Below, in pieces: positions 56,401-64,000 of a stretch of DNA of 64,000 nucleotides. The stretch is from Zygnema cylindricum. Its lineage: Eukaryota > Streptophyta > Zygnematophyceae > Zygnematales > Zygnemataceae. Made by a program: the position numbers and the translations under genes. Each line of letters begins with the position of its first letter. Positions within the stretch are counted from its first letter, which is position 1. Location: contig JBBHKE010001843.1 in assembly GCA_037447655.1 (NCBI GenBank), positions 65,953 through 129,952 of the forward strand. The letters are read 5' to 3'. The notes under the pieces are model-generated. The model did no database searches and had not been told where the DNA came from. It saw only the letters and a program-made list of their open reading frames with translations.

Positions 56401-59400
56401 AGCCCACTACTGTTGGTTAGCGGTGCAATGTAGTGTGTTTTGTTCTAATCTCAAATGTTAATTCCCAATGCCAACATCTTCTCAATGTGCCCCATTATGT
56501 CTCAAATGTGTCCCAATGGTTCTCATTGTGTCTCAATGTGTTTCAAAAGGCGTCAATGTGTCCCAATGTGTCTCAATGTGTCCCAAAGTGTCTCAATGTG
56601 TTTCATAATGTCTCAATATTTCTCAATATGTCCCAATGTGTCTCAATGTGTCCCAAAGTGTCCCGATACTAATGTGTCCCAATGTGTCTCAATGTGCCCC
56701 AAATTGTCCCATAAGGTCTCAATATGTGTCAATGTGTCCCAATGTGTCCCAATGCGTTTCAATGTGTCCCAAAGAGTCCGGATGGGTCTTTATGTGTCGT
56801 AATGTGTCCCAAAGTTTCTCACTGTGTTCCATAAGTCTCCATATGTCTCAATGTGTCCCAAAGGGTTCCAATGTGTCTCTATGTGTTCTAGTATGCCTTC
56901 TTGCAAATGCTGAATCTCCATCGGCAGCCCCGCAACGTGCAGACCAAGATTGTGTGCAATCACCCTGCAAGGACATGTGGTTTCTTGCAACTTACTGACA
57001 TGGTTGCCTGCAATACTGGCAGAGAGGTTCTCCAATCTCAGACACAGCTTGGCTCAGAGTGATTTCCTGGTTGCCACGTGTCTTCACATTGACTTCCCGC
57101 CAGGTAGCGCCTTCTGGTGGCTTCATTCCCGCCTCGTCACGAGGTGTCACACGGCGATTGCTTCCCTCTGGTAGCAGGCCCTGCAAAAGCTCTATGTCAC
57201 CACTGGTCAGTCTAGGAGAATAGTACACTGTATCGCTACTAGTGTTAATGTTTTTTTGGCCACTTACAACATCTTTTCTCCGTGCACACTTGTCGGATTG
57301 TTAATCCGGCTGCGATTGAAAGGTAAGATTCTCACTTTCTGATTGGCGGCTCCAATCGAAATCAGGGATGTGTGCACAGAGAAAATATGCTTCAGTAGCA
57401 AAAAAACATTAAATACACCGTGTACACAAAGAAATTTCGGAGCTCATGCAGAAATAAAAGCAGTGGACACTAACTAAGGGACATGACAAATTGCTTTCCC
57501 TTTTTCGATCCCTGTTATTCACATTATTTTATGATTTTCTACACTCAAACCACAACCATTATTTATCTCTAGTACCAATGATTAGTACACACCTATCATT
57601 GTGGCCATTGTGGACCATATTGGACCATCATGGACATAAATTTATAAATTTCTACACTCAAACTACGACCAGATTTTTGTTATTAACTCTAGACCCAATA
57701 AACAGTACACACCTGTCATTGTAGCTATTGTGGGTCATAATGATTTAATTGCTAACTGTTTGAGTTGGGCACATAAATTCATTAGCTATCAAGCCAGGCC
57801 TTTTCTTTGCATACACGACTTAGCACGGTCCATGGTACTTTCCTATCTATATTGCTCATCTGCATATACCAACTGCAGTGAGGAGTGTAACATAAAGATT
57901 GGGTACGTGAACGATAATAATCATTAATTTTGGGAATAAATGGCCTCAAGATAGTCATCATACTAGTAAGTTAGGACCAAATTTGGAAAATGACTTTGTG
58001 GGGTGACAGGGCGGGACTTAAAACTAGGAAAGATCTGTAATGCAAAATCGTACCTTAAACTTAAGGTACTGTAATGACAGCCTCCATTTTTTGTTCACTT
58101 GATTGAACAAAGGAACTGAATTAGTTGGATGAGGTATTGGTCTGTGGACAGATACAGTAGTTCAGACAGTTCTTTTAAATGAGCACTTGTTTAAGTAATG
58201 AACTGATTGATCATAAGAATGCAATCATTTAACTGACAGAAGAATGAAAATAGTTCATTTGGTTGACAGATGAAAATTCATGTGTTATAAGATTGAGTGT
58301 GTCAAAACCAATTGGTTGAAATTGCAAAAGGTGGAAACAATCAGAAATAGCTGATCTACTAGTTCCAATGGTTTGATCACAAGTTACACGGTTAAAAAAT
58401 CGATGGGTTGATAATTGGCGATCAACATATAGGTAATTTGATCAGCTTACTGCAATTGATATACTGTAAACCTCACCTGTAAGCTACCATCTGATTGCTC
58501 ATTCATAGCCGCAAGTTCCACATCTAAAGGAATACTCAAGGGTCGACCAGTCAGTTTTTTCTGCACGATTGGACGAAGCTCTTCCCACTCCTCCAAAAAC
58601 TTTGCGGCGGCTGCCTGAAAAACCTTAGATTTGTGGAGGATTTCGGGCACTGCTTCATCTGAGATATCTCCTCCTGCATTAAATGTTTGGAGATCTTCCG
58701 GTCGAAAATTTGAGTGGAAAGGGAAGATTGAACTCTGTCCTTTTTTTCGTCCATGAAGGTGAATTCGACCAGTGTGTGGACTGACCTGCAGTTCCTCCAC
58801 ATTCACGAACTTTCATCAGACACAATGCTAACAAAATATGTTACCCCCAAGATAACTGTTGGAACACTTGATTTAAAAAGTGGCAATAAGCCTTTCGTGT
58901 CTTAATGTCTAAAAATTAGTTTCATTAAATGCACACACTTTTTTATGTATGAAACACAGAGATGAAGATCGCGCGACGTACAACCCTGCAGCATTGGGAA
59001 AGAGGAAAACAAGGACGCAACCTGAATGTGATAATCGATTTAGCACTATTATTTCTGTGTTACTTTCATGTCTGAGTGATATTGCAAATATCCGGATTGA
59101 GTATCAAAAAAGATCTTCACAAAAAAATCTGCAAGTAACTTCCAATTACTCCAAAGCAATGGGGCATCATTCATACTGCATTTAGCTTGCTTTCTCAATT
59201 TTCATGACTTAATTACTTTTACATTTCTTTACAACCTCAAGCTTCTATTTTATTGACTGCACGACTGTTTAATCACCAGTTTACCTGAAACAACAGATCA
59301 ATATGACTGTCCTCGCCATCTGTCCCATATTTTGTTTCATTCCAACTTTCCTTGTCTTTTTCCTCGTATTTTTTACCGTTTTCTTCTCTAACAGATAAGT

Positions 59401-62400
59401 TGGGACTAAGGACACCTTCACCCAACTCACACACCTCTCCTCCAATCGTTCCTGCCTGTTGCTCAACTACTAGTGTTTCCATCCCATCTATTTTTCTTCC
59501 ATGATGGACTCCCTTTGGTTCCCTGGATTCCATTTCACTCTCAGCTTCCCCTGGAAACACCTCGCCAACTTGGTCCTTCTCCAGAGCTTCGGCGAATAGT
59601 GAAGAAGAATCTGAGGAGACTGAGGGTTCTTGTGCCGGATCCAATAGGACCTTTGAACAGGACTCAGAAGCAACGCCTAACTTTTCTAGCAAATGCATTT
59701 GCGAACTTGTACTTGTGCCATCCCCAGAGATAGCACCTGTCTTATTTCCATGAGATCCTAAAAGGGTAATTGCAGTTGTGTCTTTCCCGAGATGTGAAGT
59801 TGCAACTGAATCTTCAGTTTTAGAAGAAGAACGTCTTTCACAGTGTGTGCTTTCTGGAATATATAATCCCTTTTGTAGTCCTATAACACGGTCGACCTGC
59901 GAAACAATGATGATTAAAAGTCTCAAATCACCAGGCTAATACCTGGAAGCAGTCCAGTTTTGTCCCAACCTTGCTGTGAAAAAATTTACAGGTAAATAAG
60001 CCAGACCTCGTGTTATGGAAGAAAATCAGCTTTCAATTTCCACAAAACACTGGAATAACATCTCAGAAAAGGATGCAAGATACGTGCAGGTCACAATATC
60101 AACAATTTTGGGGTTATCCCTTTCTTTTGAACAGATTTTCTCCCTTCTTCATCCTCACCTGGATTCCTTCCACAACTCCTCCCTGTCCATTTACGGCCTT
60201 GGAAACAGTTTCCACACTTCTACTCAGTTTTTGCCAAAGCATTTCATCTTGCGATCCCTGCATTAAAGTTTCCCAGAAAACACCCAAATGTTTAGGCCAA
60301 AGTTTTAGAAACCGAGTCAAATTTGTCTCACAAAAGGTTAAATTGGGTTCTCCATCCCAATTAATCCACAGATCTTCTAGGGCTTTCCAATAAATTTAAA
60401 CAGAAGCTTTCAACCTCTGATTTGCTTGGAGATTTTTTTTGCAAAAAGGAGTGAATCCCTCACCTTTGCACAAAACACGTAAATATTGACCGCACTCCTT
60501 TGACCTCTCCTATGAGCTCGATCCTCTGCCTGAAGCATATCTGCGGCATTTTTTGGAACTTCAGCAAAAACCACCGTTTGCGCAGAGGAGAAGTCCAATC
60601 CCACACCGCCAGCTGTCACTCCAACAACAGCAATTTTTATCTGTAAATCAAAAAGAACCGAAGAATTACATTCCATCAGGCTCATGCCTTCATCGACAAA
60701 AAGATCAATTCTACATAAAATGTTACTCGCCAACAAAATGTAGATGACAATTTCTCCCATAAGCGTCTTATTTGAAAAAAGTTTAAGAAACATTAATTTC
60801 ACTATTCTTGTAAACTTAAAGGGCTTATGAAATCTGAGTTAAAAGCTTTCGTTCTTCCTCTCCTTCTACTCGTTCATCTACTTCTTCCTCACCGAGAAGT
60901 GTGGTTAATCCTTATGTTACCATAACTCACAGATTCTTAGCTTGCTTAAACCCAAAAGTAGAATTTATATGCTGTCAGGTAAAACTCACCTTTGGATTGG
61001 ATCGAAAACCAGCCACAGCTGCCTGTCGATCCTTAGCTGGTGTTTGTCCATCGATCCTTACATATTCGAGATTTCGTACAACAATAAACTCTTCTATTGC
61101 ATCCAAAACTTCATAATGATGTGCAAATATAATCATTTTTTCTCCGTCTCCCTTTTCATCTTCAGAGTGTGCCTCAAATCCTTGATGCAACTTACTTACT
61201 TCAGTGACCATGTTCTCTTCTCTAGTCTTCTCGCCTGCCTTCTCATTCTCATTCGATCTCCTGGTTTCTTTCTGGTTTTTCTCTGAATTGTACTCGCCAA
61301 GATTTTCTTTTTCACACTCTCCATTGTCAACCACTTCACAACTATTACAAGCCTTGTCTGGAACTTTTTTAAGAAATATTGTGTGGTTATCTAACCACTC
61401 TTTTACACCCCGCAACTTTGCAATTCCAATTTCTTGCCAGCTCAAAAGCTTACGAGCTTTCTTAATTGGTGTGAAAGTCCCATGTTCGAGTTTTAACTCT
61501 ACAACACACGCCAAGTAGCATATTAGCAAAAATAATTCCAATATCAACAGTGTAAGAGAGCAAGCTGCCCTCAGCGGGAAAAGGAAAAGCAGCAGAAATT
61601 TCAAGAAAGAAGGTGATTTATTTACAGTTGAGAGAAAAAAATTCACAAGAGGAGTTTCTGCTATCATGACCTCCTGGTTACAAAGAATTCTTAAGCTCAT
61701 TCGAGACAGCCTAATGCATGATAAATCACACCATCACCAGAACTAAAGTGGATTAAGTTAGTATGTTTGTTTGCATGATGATTGCAATGGACGTCCTCAT
61801 ATTTGATGCGTGATATGTTTAGAGCAGGCAATAAACATCAACTCATGGATTTTAAAAAACATAATATTTCAGGGTAATAAAAGTGGACAGTCCTAAAACC
61901 AAACTGTTGGGGACCTCTAGTGTGGTTAGCAGATTTCAAACTGTATTACCCTAGATCAACACTAATGCCGGTGCTACTTGCATTATGTATTTGAACTCAC
62001 ACTTGTACAACAGATTTGCGAATGGTGGTGAAAGTACCAGAAATAAGCAGCAAATTTGATTTACTAGACGAGAGAAAACCCAGTTACAATTTGTCTCCCA
62101 CCTATTTTTGAATCCACTTGTTCCTCACTCTCTCTCTCTTCCTCTTGGTGGTCATCACTTTCCCCAGAGCTTAAGGTTTCCGAAAACATGAAAGTGAAAG
62201 ACGGGTCACTATGCTCATTCCACCCCTGGCCATTGGGGCCCTTTTTGGGCCTTCTTTTCTGTCGTTTCTTGTTTTGTTCCTTAAATTGATGGTTTGCCGC
62301 GCATTCACAAGCATTTCGAATATCGGATGGTTCCAGATGAAGGCAAATGACTTGTCGTCTTTTTGGGGGCAACTGGGAGAGAACATCATTTTTGAGTCTT

Positions 62401-63918
62401 CGAATCTGGAGTCAAGAAGACCCCAAGGGAGATAGAGGGAAACATAGACAGAGTTAAGAGGCAGTACACAGGCTTATTAGTTAGCATGTGGAAATTTCTG
62501 TGAAGGGGGAATGGGAATAAAACAAGAACATACTAAATGAAAGAGAAAGCAAAAGGGGGGAGTAAGGATGTGAAAAGGAAAGTGGAGTTCGGAGAAAGGA
62601 ATAGCAGGAGATGGTCACTAAAAAAGATAGACAATGGCAGAGAGGAGACAAGAAAAAAGACGGGAGAGACAGAAATTCGCCAAAGGAGCAGGAATCAGAG
62701 AACACCGTAAGTATCAGAGACGAACTCAAAAATGTTCACTTGAAAACGACTTGGAAATGACAGGACCTTAGCCCGTAATTTTCTTTTCAGTTTTCAGATG
62801 AAGATGAGAGATGTAACCCTAAAATAACAAATCATAACATTGTAAACTAAATCTGTTTGGTTGGGAGGGAGCACACCATAACTGCTTCCGTGAGGAGGAT
62901 GTTGAGCTCTTGAAGATGGATCCCATTAGAATAATCTTTCGACTGAACCAAACAACAAGCAAACCACAATAAGGGTCATTTAGGGGACTATTTCTGCCAA
63001 TGGGGTTATCTGGAAACTTGTGGATAAAATAGATACACCGTTCACCATTATGAATGGGGTTTGGTATGTTTTTGGGCTACCATTGACAATCCAAACCAGC
63101 GTTAGTCTTTTTGGACATTAGGTGCGTTCGGCATAACTCATGCTTTGTAGAAACAGAATTTCCTAATTCATTAAAAAAAAATAAAAAATGACTAAATTCA
63201 AAAATAGCATGGACCACATTAATAGCCGTGGATCAAATGGCAGGGAACATATTTTTAGTCAAACACTTGATGTTAGCCATAAAATTTGGTACTATGTGCA
63301 CGTGCAATAAACATCCGTTATAATGGACAGCAAATATTCCAAGCAGATTTCAAAATTGACTACAACACATTTTTTTTTGGCTTTCTTGATTTGAAATCTA
63401 CTTGGCGAATTTCCTGTGCACAGATTGTGACACCATTAATGTGATCCAGGGACCTTTCAAACAAATAACTAAAAGTGGTAGGCTGCAGAGAAATTATTAC
63501 CAAATACTTTGTTGCCACTTGTCCCCTTTGTGATTCTACATCGCAGTAAAGACGAGCAAATTCGTACTTGTTCCTTCCAATGAACCCAGGCCTGAAAACA
63601 CCGTCACACCTAAAACATTATAGCAATTCACTAAAAAAGTTTAACACACGAGTAAAACTGATACACCCAGAATGCATCAGGAGCGAAAATGATATAATGT
63701 ATAATAAACAACTCCGGTCGAAAGTTGTCCATACTACTTTATCTTTTAAAAAAACTATATTCTAAATCTCCGAAGGCACGATCAATGGCAAACCTGTGAA
63801 GGGATCCAAAATCAGCAATAGTCCCAACAAAAACAGAAAAAGAGGAGAAAATAAGTTCTGGTGAATGTCTTGCAAACTGTACCGTATGCAATCAATCTGG
63901 TTGAAGAGATCAAAGGGC
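53494..63918 (-). CDS. SNF2-family helicase with C-terminal HNH nuclease (partial, N-terminus outside window)
   Basis: Fourteen exons in the window: 63918-63883, 63591-63501, 62942-62877, 62405-62102, 61498-60990, 60640-60464, 60257-60159, 59896-59285, 58809-58477, 57180-56996, 55906-55804, 54751-54606, 54460-54381, 53945-53494. All phases match (1,063 residues). It starts within SNF2 lobe 1 ([45 protein letters not shown]). The helicase C lobe follows: [51 protein letters not shown] and motif [13 protein letters not shown]. Then come FRPEDLQTF, Cys pairs ([12 protein letters not shown]) and an HNH motif [17 protein letters not shown]...[10 protein letters not shown]. This order is that of the plant SNF2-HNH protein related to ZRANB3, an annealing helicase/structure-specific nuclease for stalled forks. 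ATP-binding motifs I-III lie beyond 64000. The 55906 acceptor is the weakest. Charged inserts lengthen the protein. Confidence 0.92.
54968..55796. repeat. AGGGAG hexanucleotide microsatellite in an SNF2/HNH intron
   Basis: A pure AGGGAG run covers about 55053-55690 (about 106 units), with degenerate G/A-rich flanks. It lies in the intron between exons 55906-55804 and 54751-54606, starting within 10 bp of the donor, so the pre-mRNA carries a CUCCCU run. A long Ser-Pro open frame across it is only a translation of the repeat. Confidence 0.97.
56457..56900. repeat. Decamer minisatellite (AATGTGTCYC) in an SNF2/HNH intron
   Basis: About 40 imperfect copies of a 10-bp unit, plus strand AATGTGTCCC/AATGTGTCTC. 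It lies within the intron 56995-55907. Confidence 0.9.
57272..57388. repeat. Short inverted-repeat element in an intron
   Basis: TTTTCTCCGTGCACAC at 57274 pairs with GTGTGCACAGAGAAAA ending about 57385. It looks like a small MITE or hairpin of about 117 bp; no clear duplication of target site was found. Confidence 0.5.
57540..57745. repeat. Diverged tandem duplication in an intron
   Basis: Two copies of about 113 bp starting CTACACTCAAAC at about 57540 and 57652; each contains CAGTACACACCTGTCATTGT or a close variant. Non-coding. Confidence 0.65.
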
Positions 63919-64000
63919 CTGACATTATTCCCACCAACAGAAATTGTTATTGGTCAATAGATAATAACAGCCCACTATTTCCAAAATGATGAAAAAAATT

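Noticed and set aside
56457-56900. Open frames rich in Cys-Pro-Asn-Val-Ser-Gln
   Set aside because: Translations of the decamer minisatellite within an intron of the opposite-strand gene.

Overview
The window is nuclear DNA of a green-lineage (streptophyte) eukaryote. Evidence: GT-AG introns; a 140-residue ribosomal protein uL14/RPL23 of plant type with telo-box motifs near its start; a molybdenum-cofactor sulfurase with a C-terminal MOSC domain; an SNF2 helicase carrying a C-terminal HNH nuclease, the plant-type arrangement; and an LTR retrotransposon primed by the plant initiator-Met tRNA (PBS TGGTATCAGAGCA). The mix of short introns, many microsatellites and low-complexity insertions in conserved proteins would suit a charophyte alga or an early land plant, but I cannot name the species. 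Exons were assembled by hand; intron phases close for all six gene models except one clear single-base frameshift in the ecdysoneless gene.

Layout. 1-1667 (+): last three exons of a molybdenum cofactor sulfurase. 1668-3862: no gene I can support. 3863-22707: an almost continuous nest of transposable elements. It holds a degenerate RLE-type non-LTR retrotransposon inside an LTR fragment, a non-autonomous LTR retrotransposon with perfect 5-bp target duplication inside a TA-flanked TIR element, and a Russian-doll cluster of 3-bp-TSD, TA-TSD, 8-bp-TSD and probable 9-bp-TSD TIR elements. 24307-31470 (-): a 22-exon gene for a double HMG-box protein with an internal 645-bp tandem duplication of an exon pair. 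31956-34011: an hAT element nested in another 8-bp-TSD element, then a 489-bp Mutator-like element ending about 240 bp before the next start codon. 34252-36966 (+): F-box/LRR protein with a GC-AG intron. 38101-39263: a 4 x 68-bp tandem repeat and a second copy of the hAT element. 40640-43676 (-): RPL23, five exons. 44709-50754 (+): ecdysoneless (SGT1-like), seven exons, divergent from RPL23 across a 1-kb shared intergenic region. 53494-63918 (-): C-terminal two thirds of an SNF2/HNH helicase-nuclease, 14 exons; its N-terminal ATPase lobe lies beyond position 64000. One of its introns holds a roughly 640-bp pure AGGGAG tract.

The genes are ordinary single-copy nuclear housekeeping genes (cofactor maturation, translation, splicing/chaperone factor, chromatin, DNA repair) with no sign of functional clustering. 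The unusual part is the stratified transposon nest, where target-site duplications let several insertion layers be read directly from the sequence.
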